Assembly: GCA_964496975.1 (NCBI GenBank) | Contig: CAZCBN010000002.1 | Span: forward strand, 19,793-83,792 | Reading direction: 5' to 3' | Origin: CAZCBN01 sp964496975 | Lineage (GTDB): Bacteria; Planctomycetota; Phycisphaerae; Phycisphaerales; UBA1924 | DNA length: 64,000 nucleotides | Shown here: piece after piece, positions 27,506-36,471 of the stretch | Layout: each line of letters starts with the position of its first letter | Position numbering within the stretch: the first letter of the stretch is position 1 | Translations under genes and position numbers: made by a program | Notes under the pieces: generated by a model | Seen by the model: only the letters and a program-made list of their open reading frames with translations | Told to the model about the DNA's origin: nothing | The model's database searches: none

Positions 27506-28849
27506 TCAGCCGCGCCGACGGCGCGACGCGATCATCCCCGCGAGCGCCAGCACCCCGGCCCCCGCCGGCGCCGGCACACGGACGCGGATGAACGCCTCGC
27601 CGAAGAACGTGCCCGCCGCGTTCTGGAAGTCGACGACGGTGTAGAACCAGCCGTCGTCCGCCAAAAACCCGCCGAGGGCCTCGGGGCTCGTGTCGTTGAA
27701 GAACCACGTGATGAACGCGTCGTCCACCGCGCCGTCGCCGTCGATGTCGATCTGGTCGCCGCTGCGCATGAACACCGTCTCGTTGTTGTAGGTCCACACC
27801 ACCGAGCGGCTCTGGTCCGCGTTGTCCGTGATGCCGCCGAGCACCACGTTCCCCGCGTTGTCACCGGTGGCGATGAAGAACCCGCCCTGCGTCTGGGCCG
27901 TCGCGCCCCCGCTCGCGCGCCAGCGGGAGTTATCCCACGACTCGCTGCTGCCCGACACGATCGCGTCGCCCGTGCGGGCGATCACCGCGCCGTTCTTGAT
28001 CGCGAAGCCGACGTCCGAGGTCGTGTACCCGCGGGCGAACCAGTCGCCGTTGGACATCATCTCATCGCCGCCGCCGAGGAAGGTCTCGATCACGCCGACG
28101 CCCGCGAGGTTGTTCCCCTCGCTGATCGTCACGACGCCGTTCACGACGATCTGGCTGTCGTTCCGCAGGAACCAGTCCCCGCTCTCCACCGCCCAGAACA
28201 ACTGGTTGAGCCCGCCCACCAGCCCGTTCGCGCCCTCGGTCGCGACGCGGGTGCCCGCGCTCGTGAAGTACGCGTCAGGCCCCGCCGTCGCCGTGCCGCC
28301 GACGGGCCGGGCCTGCCACGCAAAGCTCACCGTGCCGTCGTTGCGGATGCCGCCCGAGCCGTTCGACGCGCCGTACAGGTCCGTCGTCCCATCCCCCAGC
28401 GCCGCGCCCTCGCGCAGCACGATGCTCCGCGTGCCCCCCGCCGTCCCGCGGATCAGCACCTCGTCGTCCGTCGTCGCGCCGGTGAGGCCGCCCGTCACGA
28501 CGTACTCGCCCCGGTCGTTCACGCCCATCCGGCGGTCGCTCATCGCCTCGCCGAACCGGCCCGCCTCAAGCTCCGTGACGCCTTCGTGCACCTCGATCGC
28601 GCCCGTCAGCCCGCTCCCCACGATGTACATCGCGTCCGCCGTTGTCGCGCCCGTGTTCCGCGCCAGCAGCGCCCAGTACTGCCCGTTCGGGCTCCGCACC
28701 GGCCGATCAAAGCGGTCGAACGTGAAGCCCCCGATCTCGCTCTTGGGCCCCACGTCCGCGAAGATCACCTGCTGCTGAAGCGCCGCGCCCGCGACACCGC
28801 ACGCCGACAGAACGACAGCCACACCACTCATCGTGTTACACATCGCCAT
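27506..28849 (-). CDS. Secreted repeat protein with PEP-CTERM-like sorting tail
   Basis: A 447-residue protein with a signal peptide and a beta-rich body made of short [34 protein letters not shown] units, resembling choice-of-anchor proteins. One calcium-loop-like [10 protein letters not shown] lies near residue 355. The C-terminus [23 protein letters not shown] has the proline motif, hydrophobic helix and basic end of a PEP-CTERM sorting signal, here in the PAPAG variant. It is likely a surface protein processed by an exosortase or related enzyme, none of which is in the window. The start at ATG 28849 follows AGGAGG. Function beyond surface display is unknown. Confidence 0.8.
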   Translation of the reverse strand: MAMCNTMSGVAVVLSACGVAGAALQQQVIFADVGPKSEIGGFTFDRFDRPVRSPNGQYWALLARNTGATTADAMYIVGSGLTGAIEVHEGVTELEAGRFGEAMSDRRMGVNDRGEYVVTGGLTGATTDDEVLIRGTAGGTRSIVLREGAALGDGTTDLYGASNGSGGIRNDGTVSFAWQARPVGGTATAGPDAYFTSAGTRVATEGANGLVGGLNQLFWAVESGDWFLRNDSQIVVNGVVTISEGNNLAGVGVIETFLGGGDEMMSNGDWFARGYTTSDVGFAIKNGAVIARTGDAIVSGSSESWDNSRWRASGGATAQTQGGFFIATGDNAGNVVLGGITDNADQSRSVVWTYNNETVFMRSGDQIDIDGDGAVDDAFITWFFNDTSPEALGGFLADDGWFYTVVDFQNAAGTFFGEAFIRVRVPAPAGAGVLALAGMIASRRRRG

Positions 28850-29126
28850 GGTCACTCCCTCCTGCGCGGCCCGGTCCGCCCTGCGGAGCCTGGCCCGCGC
28901 GGTCTTGTCGCCACCAGATTACGGGCATCTCACCTCAAGAAAACCCCAATCAACCCCGGCAACGTCCAGAATTTTGATCGGGCTTTGTTCACAACATCCC
29001 CAGCCCCCGCGCACCCGCCGCCCCGATCTGCGACACTGCACGCGGACCACCTCCGCGCACACACACCGCGCGCCGAGCCGCGCCAAAGCACCGCGCCCCC
29101 GCGTCCGCCGCGACAGGAGCCACCCC
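28850..29126. promoter_or_regulatory. Divergent intergenic region with AT-rich pocket
   Basis: A 277-nt gap separates two divergent exported-protein genes. Bases 28915-29002 are clearly richer in A+T than their surroundings (for example TCCAGAATTTTGATCGGGC), which marks the probable promoter area for one or both genes. No RNA structure was recognised. Confidence 0.4.
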
Positions 29127-30110
29127 GTGACGCACGACCTTCCCCCCACCGCCGCCGACCACACCCGCCTCCACCGCCGCGCCGTCCTCGCCGCCGGCTC
29201 CGCCGCCCTGCTCGCCGCGGCCGCCGCCCCCGCGCTCGCGGCCCGCCGCCTCGTGCACCCAGACCACGAGCCCGCCCTGAAGATCTCCCTCGCCCAGTGG
29301 TCGCTCCACAAGGCCCTCTTCGCCGGCGAGATCGACAACCTCGACTTCCCCCGCATCGCCCGCGAGCGCTACAGCATCGGCGCCGTCGAGTTCGTCAACG
29401 CCTTCTTCAAAGACAAGCCCACCGACCGCGAGTACCTCAAAGACCTCCGCGGCCGAGCCAAGGACCACGGCGTGAAGTGCCTCCTCATCATGTGCGACGG
29501 CCTGGGCCGCCTGGGCGACCCCAGCGACGCCGAACGCACCAAGGCCGTCGAGAACCACAAACCCTGGCTCGACGCCGCGAGCGCCCTCGGCTGCCACTCC
29601 ATCCGCGTCAACGCCGCGAGCGAGGGCGAGTACGACGAGCAGCTCCGCCTCGCCGCCGACGGCCTCCGACGCCTCGCCGAGCTGGGCCACGCCCAGGGCC
29701 TCAACGTCATCGTCGAGAACCACGGCGGCCTCAGCAGCAACGGCGCCTGGCTCGCCGCCGTCATGCAGCGAGTCGACCACCCACGCTGCGGAACCCTCCC
29801 AGACTTCGGCAACTTCTGCCTCGACTGGTCCCGCAAAGACGACCCCGCCGCCTGGTACGACCGCTACACCGGGACAAAGGAACTCATGCCCTACGCCCGC
29901 GCCGTCAGCGCCAAGTCCTACGACTTCGACGACGCCGGCAACGAGACCACCATCGACTACCGCCGCATGCTCACCATCGTGAAGGACGCCGGCTACAAGG
30001 GCTACGTCGGCATCGAGTACGAGGGCAGCCGCCTCAGCGAGCACGAGGGCGTCCTCGCCACGCAAACCCTGCTGGGCCGCCTCATCGCCGAGCTGTCCAC
30101 CGACGCCTGA
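29127..30110 (+). CDS. Tat-exported sugar phosphate isomerase/epimerase-like TIM-barrel protein
   Basis: A 327-residue protein with a twin-arginine-like signal ([23 protein letters not shown]) and an AP-endonuclease-2-like TIM barrel (xylose-isomerase-like fold). Likely metal-binding positions are the Glu in IVENHGG, the Asp/His area in TLPDFGNF and the Glu in GYVGIEYEG. Planctomycetes and Bacteroidetes use such exported isomerase-like proteins in keto-sugar and inositol breakdown. GTG 29127 follows AGGAG with 8-nt spacing. It lies convergent to the minus-strand oxidoreductase/DUF1080 block and probably shares its pathway. Confidence 0.85.
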   Translation: MTHDLPPTAADHTRLHRRAVLAAGSAALLAAAAAPALAARRLVHPDHEPALKISLAQWSLHKALFAGEIDNLDFPRIARERYSIGAVEFVNAFFKDKPTDREYLKDLRGRAKDHGVKCLLIMCDGLGRLGDPSDAERTKAVENHKPWLDAASALGCHSIRVNAASEGEYDEQLRLAADGLRRLAELGHAQGLNVIVENHGGLSSNGAWLAAVMQRVDHPRCGTLPDFGNFCLDWSRKDDPAAWYDRYTGTKELMPYARAVSAKSYDFDDAGNETTIDYRRMLTIVKDAGYKGYVGIEYEGSRLSEHEGVLATQTLLGRLIAELSTDA

Positions 30111-30230
30111 CCGAGCCGACAAACCGGGCCCGGCGTCAACCCGCCCCGCATCAGCCCACCCCACCTCATGCCGCCCAGCGCAGCGTCGCCCGCCGCGGCG
30201 CCACGCGCTCGCGCACGCTCAACGCCCACC

Positions 30231-31028
30231 TCACGCCGCCGCCGGCTTCGCCTTCCCGCGGGGCATGCACAAGTCGAGCAAGATCAGCAGCCCGAGCACA
30301 CCGATCCCGCCGTTGAACATCGCCCCGCCCGCCACCACCATGTACGCCGCGTCCGCGACCTCGCGCGTCACCCACCACCCGCCCACGTCGGCCAGCAGCC
30401 CCACGCCGCACGCCGCCGACACGAGCCCCACCAGCGGCCGCGGCCAGCTCGTCAGCAGCGCAAACAGCACCATCACAAACCCCATCGACGCCATGCCCAG
30501 CGCGTGCGTGTGCGTGCTCGCCGACAGAATCTCCACCCCCACCGGGTTGATCTCCCGGCTGATCGCGACCGACCGCACATCGTCCCAATAGTCCAGCGGA
30601 AGCTGCGGGTACGCCCCCTCCGCCTTCGCCGTCCGGCTGTGGCACGAGGTGCAGTTCGCCGCGATCAGCTCCACCGGCGCCCGGTCGCCCAGGTCCAGGT
30701 TGTCGTACTGCCCCGCGAGCTTCGCCGGGTCGCCCCGGAGCCACGCGAGCAGGTCGTCGCGGTCCGCCGCCGCGATGCCCTCGGGGTGCCCGTCCTCGAG
30801 CGCCACGATCAGCGGCGCCTTCGCCGTGATGCCGTGGTAGTGCGCCTTCACGTCGTCCACCGTCAGCCCGGCACGCTCGTCTCGGTTTTGATGGTGCAGG
30901 TACAGAAACACGCCCGATGCCGCGCTCCCCCCCACCATCACGAGCACCAGGCACGCGACGCCGAGCCTCGCCAAAAAGCCCAGGTCCCGCAGCCGAAACA
31001 TCCGCGTCGATTCCGCCGTGCCGCCCAT
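30231..31028 (-). CDS. Membrane c-type cytochrome-like protein
   Basis: A 265-residue protein: one N-terminal membrane helix, a periplasmic region with a single haem-attachment motif CTSCH (126-130), then four hydrophobic helices (from about residue 165 to the end), and a basic C-terminus. His residues in THTHALGM (near 160) could ligate a haem or metal at the membrane. The layout suggests an electron-transfer protein between the periplasm and the quinone pool, but I recognise no named family. AAGGG precedes the ATG. It is the last gene of the minus-strand sugar-oxidation block. Confidence 0.7.
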   Translation of the reverse strand: MGGTAESTRMFRLRDLGFLARLGVACLVLVMVGGSAASGVFLYLHHQNRDERAGLTVDDVKAHYHGITAKAPLIVALEDGHPEGIAAADRDDLLAWLRGDPAKLAGQYDNLDLGDRAPVELIAANCTSCHSRTAKAEGAYPQLPLDYWDDVRSVAISREINPVGVEILSASTHTHALGMASMGFVMVLFALLTSWPRPLVGLVSAACGVGLLADVGGWWVTREVADAAYMVVAGGAMFNGGIGVLGLLILLDLCMPRGKAKPAAA

Positions 31029-31156
31029 ATCACCCTTCCCCCACGATCATCGCGGCGCGAACATCGCGCCCGCCCTGCGCCCACGCGCCGCCCGTCATCC
31101 CAAAACCACGCCGCCCCCGCTCGCCGGACCACTCACGCGGTTCATCGCCCGCCCGA

Positions 31157-32440
31157 TCACCCGAGCAGCGACCGATCAATCTCGACCGTCCGCCCGGACA
31201 TGACGGCCTCGTGCGCCGCGATGCCGACCACCGTGCTGCGCAGGCCGTCCTCCGCCGTGCAGACCACCGGCGCGCCGGCGGAAACGGTCTTGAGGAACGC
31301 CTCGACGCCGTACCACAACGCCGTGTGCGGCAGCCCCACGCCCTGCTGCAGCTTGCCCTGCTCCGCAAGCTTCGTGGCCCCCGCGATCAGCGTGATGCCC
31401 TCGTCGTTGTGGAACTGCTGCCGGTTCGCGTACACCTCCCACCCCTGCGTCGGCGCGTCCGCCTCCTTGAACATCCACCCGTGCGACCACCCCAGCTTGA
31501 TCGCCGCGTTGGTCCCGCGGAACAGCTCGTACATCCCCTGGTAGCTGTTCGCCAGCGTCGCGTTGTACGTCAGCGTCGCCCCGTCGCCGAACGCGAGCGA
31601 GCACTCGATCGTGTCGGGGATCTCCCGCCCGTCCTTGTGCAGCCGAACCCCGCCCGACCCGCGCACGCTCACCGGGAATCGGTCGAGGTACCAGTGGAAC
31701 ACGTCGAACTGGTGGCTCCCCCACTCCCCGGCCAGGCCCGTGCTCACCTCGGTGTCGAGAATCCAGTTCAGCGCCTTGTCCTGCGCGGGGTCGTTCGCCG
31801 GCGTGCGCAGGCTCGTCTTGCGCGCCCGCGACGCCTCCATCGACACCAGGTCCCGCACCGCGTCCGACCGGAAGAACGACCGGGCCAGGTCGTACACCGG
31901 GTTCGCCCGCGCCAGATACCCCGCCTGAAACTTCCCCTTCGCCGCGGTCGCCGCCGCGACGATCGCCTTGCAGTCCTCGGCCGTGTGCGCAATCGGCGCC
32001 TCGCAATAGACGTGCAGCCCCGCCTTCAGGCAGTCCTCCACGATCCCTCGGTGCTGGTGCGTCGGCGTCGCGATGAACACCGCGTCAAGCCCCCCCGCGT
32101 CCAGCATCTGCTGGTGCGAGGCAAAGCCCGCCGCGCTCGCCACGCGGCGCTTGCCCGAGTCAAGCCGCCGCTCGTCGTTGTCGCACACCGCCGCAACGGT
32201 CACGTCGGGAAAGCTCGCAAGCTCCGCCAGGATCGCCCGCCCCTGCCGCCCGCACCCGACGAGCCCCACACGCACGGGCCCCGCCAGCGACACCATCCCA
32301 CTCGCCAGCGACGGCAGCAGCGACGCCAGCGCCACGACCCCCGCCGACTGCGCCAAAAACGCCCGCCGGTCCATCCCCCCCGTGCCCTGCGGCAGCGAAG
32401 ACCCCTGCGAACCCCACGCGCCGTTGCTCGTTCCAGCCAT
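31157..32440 (-). CDS. Gfo/Idh/MocA-family oxidoreductase, Tat-exported (first copy)
   Basis: A 427-residue protein with a Tat-like signal (DRRAFLAQSAGVVALASLLPSLASG), the Rossmann motif RVGLVGCGRQGRAI and the Gfo/Idh catalytic-region motif VYCEAPIAHT (the usual EKP is EAP here, so the lysine is lost). The C-terminal alpha/beta domain holds GEWGSHQFDVFHWYL. NAD(P)-type oxidoreductases of this class act on sugars; exported members keep a tightly bound cofactor. AGGAG lies 8 nt before ATG 32440. The missing Lys in EKP may mean altered catalysis. Confidence 0.88.
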   Translation of the reverse strand: MAGTSNGAWGSQGSSLPQGTGGMDRRAFLAQSAGVVALASLLPSLASGMVSLAGPVRVGLVGCGRQGRAILAELASFPDVTVAAVCDNDERRLDSGKRRVASAAGFASHQQMLDAGGLDAVFIATPTHQHRGIVEDCLKAGLHVYCEAPIAHTAEDCKAIVAAATAAKGKFQAGYLARANPVYDLARSFFRSDAVRDLVSMEASRARKTSLRTPANDPAQDKALNWILDTEVSTGLAGEWGSHQFDVFHWYLDRFPVSVRGSGGVRLHKDGREIPDTIECSLAFGDGATLTYNATLANSYQGMYELFRGTNAAIKLGWSHGWMFKEADAPTQGWEVYANRQQFHNDEGITLIAGATKLAEQGKLQQGVGLPHTALWYGVEAFLKTVSAGAPVVCTAEDGLRSTVVGIAAHEAVMSGRTVEIDRSLLG

Positions 32441-32486
32441 CTGCATCACTCCTGATCCGTGTCACACGCCGCCGTCGGGCCGCCCT

Positions 32487-33563
32487 TCACGCCCCAACCG
32501 CATCCAGCCCCACCACAACCTCCGCCGCCCGCCCGCCTTCGACAATCCAGCCGCGGCCGTTGCAGAACATCCCCACCATCTCCGTCCCGGGCCCATCTCC
32601 GAGCCCATTCCCAAGCCCCTTTCCAAGCCCCCCCTGCACCAGCATCGCCGTCGCCCACGCGTCCGTCTCCGCCGCGCCGCAGCCCCCGCCCGCCCCCCCC
32701 CTCCCCCGCGCCCCCCCCTCCCCGCTCCGCGGGTCAATCGTGTGCCCCGCCCCCGCCGCCGACACCCGCCCGTGCGTCCAACTCACCGACACCGCCTCGT
32801 CCCGCAGCACCACATCAAACGCTCGCTCCCCCGGCCGAGCGCCGACGCCCACGCGCCACGCCCGCCCCTCGCCGTCCACGCCCATCGCCGCGACCGTGCT
32901 CGTTCCGCCGTGCACGATCGCCGACCGCACGCCCCCCTCCCGCAGCGCCTCCATCGCCAGATCAATCCCCCACCCCTTGCCGACGCCCCCGCGGTCCAGC
33001 CCCGCCCCCCCCCCCACCAGCCGCACCCTGCACCCCGCCGCGTCGATCTCCACCCCCGGCCCCGCCGCCGCACGCCGCACGCCCTGCTCCGCCCCGGCCC
33101 GATGCCCCGCCGCGACCATCAGGCCCCCGGCCGCCGCGTTGAAGGCCCCCCCGCTCGCCTCGCGCACCCGCTCGCACATCTGCAGCAGGGCCACAACCTC
33201 CCCCGGCACCCGCGTCCACCCCGCCGGCCCGCCACGCGAAGCCGCGTCGACCGAGGCCTCCCCCGCCTCCCCCGCCTCCGCTGCCCGGTTCACCGCCGAC
33301 ACCACGCTCGACCGCTCAAACACCGAGAGCAGCCCGTGCGCCCGCTCGATCTCCGCCGCCGCTGCCTCCCCGGCGGCGCGAAGCTCCCGCTCCACGCCGC
33401 CGGACAGCAACATCTCAAACCGCGTCCCCATCGCCGCGACGGCAAGGCGCACCACCCCGCACCCGCCCGAGGCAGGTCCGCCAAGCGCAGCCCCGCAGAA
33501 CGCAGGCCCGCCCCGCGGCGCGGCCCCGAGCGTGCCCCCGTCGTCGGCCCACAACCGGCTCAC
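32487..33563 (-). CDS. apbE: FAD:protein FMN transferase (ApbE family)
   Basis: A 358-residue ApbE-like flavin transferase that attaches FMN to Thr/Ser of extracytoplasmic electron-transfer proteins. Motifs visible are AAMGTRFEMLL, DRGGVGKGWGIDLA, GGTSTVAAMG, HTIDPRSG and ETDAWATAMLV (metal-binding Asp). No standard signal peptide is evident in the first 40 residues. The late part contains a Gly-rich insert (GLGKGLGNGLGDGPG) and the gene carries long C homopolymers. GTG 33563 overlaps the stop of the upstream oxidoreductase (GTGA). No obvious flavinylated target is in the window. Confidence 0.88.
   Translation of the reverse strand: MSRLWADDGGTLGAAPRGGPAFCGAALGGPASGGCGVVRLAVAAMGTRFEMLLSGGVERELRAAGEAAAAEIERAHGLLSVFERSSVVSAVNRAAEAGEAGEASVDAASRGGPAGWTRVPGEVVALLQMCERVREASGGAFNAAAGGLMVAAGHRAGAEQGVRRAAAGPGVEIDAAGCRVRLVGGGAGLDRGGVGKGWGIDLAMEALREGGVRSAIVHGGTSTVAAMGVDGEGRAWRVGVGARPGERAFDVVLRDEAVSVSWTHGRVSAAGAGHTIDPRSGEGGARGRGGAGGGCGAAETDAWATAMLVQGGLGKGLGNGLGDGPGTEMVGMFCNGRGWIVEGGRAAEVVVGLDAVGA
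33005..33015. repeat. C11 homopolymer inside apbE
   Basis: Eleven consecutive C on the plus strand (G on the coding strand) fall in the codons just before the GLDRGG motif of apbE. A nine-C run also lies at about 32693-32701. Such tracts can slip during replication or during sequencing. Confidence 0.8.
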
Positions 33564-34894
33564 ACCCGCTTCGCCGTCATCGTGCTCCGGTCAAACTCGT
33601 ACGAGTGACCGTCCCACACCGACCGCGTCGCCAGGTCCACCGCCACCATCACCCGCGTACCCAGGTCCACCGTGCTCGGCGGCTGCTCACGCGTGCGGAT
33701 CGCCTCGAGCCACTTCATCCGCAGACCCTGCTGGTCGTTGCCGATGTCCGGGCAGTTCACCGTCTGCTCGTCCACGTCGTCCACGTACGGACGCTCCGGC
33801 CGAACCACGCAGTGCCGGCTGTTCAGATAGATATTCGCCCGGCTCCCGCGGATCATCGTCTCGAGGCCCGTCTCGTTGCACGTCGCCCCCGCCACGATCA
33901 GCGTGTGCCCGCTCTCGAACTCGATCGTCAGGTTCACCAGATCGTGGTTCTCCATCTCCTTGTCCACCAGGTGCGCGCCCGTCGCCGTCACGCGCTTGGG
34001 CCACCCCTGGCTCTCGAGCGCCATCATCATCGGCGTCATCTCGTGCACCAGCAGGTCGCCGATGATGCCCGTGCTGAAGTCACGGTACCGGCGCCACCGG
34101 ATGTACACCTTCGGGTCCCACTCCCGCGGCCCGAGGTGCGCGAGCCACGCGTCCCAGTCCACGTTCGCCCCGGGCTTCCACCGCTCGTCGATCTCGTAGT
34201 AGTTCCACTCGCCCGCCGGCGTGTTCCGGCAATAGCTCGTCTGGCTCATCACGGGCGTCCCGATCCCGCCCTCCTCGATCAGCTTCTTCGCCGCGATGTA
34301 CTTGGGCAGGATCATCTTCTGCGTGCCCACGATGAAGATCTTGTCGCTGTTCATCTGCACCAGCTCGCGCAGCGCCAGCGCCTCGTCAAGCCGCAGCGTC
34401 ATGGGCTTCTCGAGGTACACGTCCTTCCCCGCCATGATGGCGTCCATCGCCACGTGCGCGTGCGCATGCTCCGGCGTCGCGATCACCACGCCGTGGATCT
34501 CGGGGTTCGCGAGCAACTCCTTGTAGGCCCGGTACGTCTTCACGTCCGTCACCTTCCGCTCCGCGAGCCCCTTCATCGCCCGCTCCACGTGAAGGTCGTT
34601 CACATCGCACACCGCCGCGATGCGGGCCCGCACGCCCTCGTTGTTCGCCGCGTCCGCGAACGAGTAGACGTGCCCCGTCCCCATCCCCCCCACGCCGATC
34701 ACGCCGATGTTCACGATCTCGTTCGCGCCCGGAGGCGTCGGCGCCTTCCCCCGCGCCGGCTTCATCGCCGGCACGTTCGCCCGGCCCGCACCCGCCGACA
34801 ACGCCACCGCCGCCGCACCAACCGCCGCCGCGCCGGCCAAAAACTGCCGACGCGTCGCCGGCTTCAGCTCAGACTTCGCACGAATCTCGTTCAT
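33560..34894 (-). CDS. Gfo/Idh/MocA-family oxidoreductase, Tat-exported (second copy)
   Basis: A 444-residue protein with the Tat signal TRRQFLAGAAAVGAAAVALSAG, the Rossmann motif IGVIGVGGMGTGHV and the canonical catalytic motif YLEKPMTLR. The C-terminal domain has the long insert typical of planctomycete exported members (SYCRNTPAGEWNYYEIDERW). The HEMTPMMMAL segment corresponds to the catalytic His region. It likely oxidises a sugar or glycoside with bound NAD(P). The start ATG 34894 lies 43 nt from the N-filled gap, so its link to the upstream MFS gene depends on the scaffold join. Confidence 0.9.
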   Translation of the reverse strand: MNEIRAKSELKPATRRQFLAGAAAVGAAAVALSAGAGRANVPAMKPARGKAPTPPGANEIVNIGVIGVGGMGTGHVYSFADAANNEGVRARIAAVCDVNDLHVERAMKGLAERKVTDVKTYRAYKELLANPEIHGVVIATPEHAHAHVAMDAIMAGKDVYLEKPMTLRLDEALALRELVQMNSDKIFIVGTQKMILPKYIAAKKLIEEGGIGTPVMSQTSYCRNTPAGEWNYYEIDERWKPGANVDWDAWLAHLGPREWDPKVYIRWRRYRDFSTGIIGDLLVHEMTPMMMALESQGWPKRVTATGAHLVDKEMENHDLVNLTIEFESGHTLIVAGATCNETGLETMIRGSRANIYLNSRHCVVRPERPYVDDVDEQTVNCPDIGNDQQGLRMKWLEAIRTREQPPSTVDLGTRVMVAVDLATRSVWDGHSYEFDRSTMTAKRV

Positions 34895-34936
34895 GGCACC
34901 TAACCCCTGTTCTGGTCGAGAGCGTCTCCGCCCCGA

Positions 34937-34946
34937 NNNNNNNNNN
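34937..34946. other. Assembly gap (10 N)
   Basis: Ten undetermined bases mark a contig join. True distance and adjacency of the flanking genes (the oxidoreductase to the left and the MFS permease to the right) are uncertain. Confidence 0.99.
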
Positions 34947-34980
34947 GTCCACTCCAAAGGCCCATGCCGCGTCCAACGCG

Positions 34981-36360
34981 TCAACCGGCCGACACCGCCG
35001 CACCCCCCGCGCCACCCGCACCCCCGGGCACCGCCGCCTCGCCCTCCACCCTCGCCCGGGCACGCCGCCCGGAGAACAGCACACAGAACACCACCAGCAC
35101 CGTCGCCGCAAACACCGCCGGCGTCAGCCACACCCCGGTCCAGTCCACCGCGCCCGACGCGTCCGTCCGCGCCTCGATCACCCGCGGGAACAACTGGTTG
35201 CCGATCAACATCCCCACGCCCTGCGTCAGCAGCACCAAAAACCCCTGGGCCTGCGCCCGAATCTGCGCCGGCGCCCGCTGCTCCGTGTAGATCTGCCCCG
35301 TCACAAAGAAGAAGTCGTAGCAGATGCCGTGCAGCACGATGCCCACAATCACCATCCAGCCGAGGTGCTCACCCCCGGGCCCACCCTCCCACGCCAGGCC
35401 GAACAACGCGTACCGCACCACCCACGCCAGCATCCCCACCGCCAGCATCCACTTCACGCCGAGCCGCGCAAAGAACAGCGGCATCACCACCATGAACAAG
35501 ATCTCGGACATCTGCCCGAAGGTCATCTTGATCGGCACTTCATCAAGCCCGACCGCCCCCGCGTACGTGGCCGCCTTCTGGTAGTACGCCGCCAGCGGCA
35601 CGCACACCAGGAGCGACGCCACCGCGAACACCGCAAAGTTCGGGTCCTTCAGCAGCGACAGCGAATCAAGCCCCAGGATCGACCGGAGCCGCGCCGGCTG
35701 GCCCCGCATCGGCGGAGGCGTGTGCGGCAGCGCGAAGCTCAGCAGCCCCAGCGCCAGCCCGCTCGCCCCGGCCACCGTAAAGAACTGGCTCGACGCCGCC
35801 CGCGCCACCTCGACGCTCGCGAACGTCCCCGCCTCCGACACGAGCGACTTCGCCAGCGTCCCGACAGCCAGGCCCGCGACGATCCACCCCACCGTTCCCC
35901 ACACCCGCACCAGCGGGAACTGCTTCGCCGGGTTGCTCATGGCGTGGAACGCCACCGTGTTGCTCAGCCCCAGCGTCGGCATGTAGCAGAGCATGTGCAC
36001 AAGCAGCGTCCCGACAAACGCCCCCACCCCCGCACGCTCCAGCACGATGGGCGCCGCGATCAGCAGGCCCCCGCCCACAAGGTGCAGCACCGCCATCACC
36101 CGCTGGCTCGCAAAGAACCGGTCCGCCACGATCCCCAGGAAAAACGGCGCGACAATCGCCGCGATCGGCGCCGTCGAATAGGCGTTCCCGACGTCAACGT
36201 CGCTCGCCCCCCGGGCCGACATGAAGGGCCCGAGCGTGACGAACCACGCCCCCCACAAAAAGAACTGCAGGAACATCATCGCCGACAGCAGCAGCGTCGT
36301 CGCGCCACCGCCGGTCGAACCGTTCACACGCCGCACATCCTGACCGTCATGCACCGCCAT
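34981..36360 (-). CDS. MFS permease, NupG-like nucleoside/sugar symporter family
   Basis: A 459-residue protein with about twelve membrane helices. The N-terminus LLLSAMMFLQFFLWGAWFVTLGPFM and the segment YSTAPIAAIVAPFFLGIVADRFF match the nucleoside:H+ symporter subfamily of the MFS. In planctomycetes and Bacteroidetes such genes often sit beside Gfo/Idh and DUF1080 genes and are presumed to import keto-sugars or disaccharides. The C-terminus is a Gly/Ala-rich tail. Several start codons are possible (36360, 36417, or a GTG near 36324); ATG 36360 is chosen as a compromise. Confidence 0.88.
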   Translation of the reverse strand: MAVHDGQDVRRVNGSTGGGATTLLLSAMMFLQFFLWGAWFVTLGPFMSARGASDVDVGNAYSTAPIAAIVAPFFLGIVADRFFASQRVMAVLHLVGGGLLIAAPIVLERAGVGAFVGTLLVHMLCYMPTLGLSNTVAFHAMSNPAKQFPLVRVWGTVGWIVAGLAVGTLAKSLVSEAGTFASVEVARAASSQFFTVAGASGLALGLLSFALPHTPPPMRGQPARLRSILGLDSLSLLKDPNFAVFAVASLLVCVPLAAYYQKAATYAGAVGLDEVPIKMTFGQMSEILFMVVMPLFFARLGVKWMLAVGMLAWVVRYALFGLAWEGGPGGEHLGWMVIVGIVLHGICYDFFFVTGQIYTEQRAPAQIRAQAQGFLVLLTQGVGMLIGNQLFPRVIEARTDASGAVDWTGVWLTPAVFAATVLVVFCVLFSGRRARARVEGEAAVPGGAGGAGGAAVSAG

Positions 36361-36471
36361 GCCGCACCACCATACCGAAAACTGAAAAGGATTCCAGTCC
36401 AACGACGCAGAGAACACCGCAATGTTTCATGAAACATCGCACCCGAACCACCCGCACCCGCCGCCCCGCCG

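Noticed and set aside
26186..30316. Very long open frame (about 1,370 codons) on the plus strand across three genes
   Set aside because: It is antisense to the subtilase and PEP-CTERM-like genes and its translation is Arg/Pro/His-rich without motifs; long empty frames are expected at about 70 percent GC.
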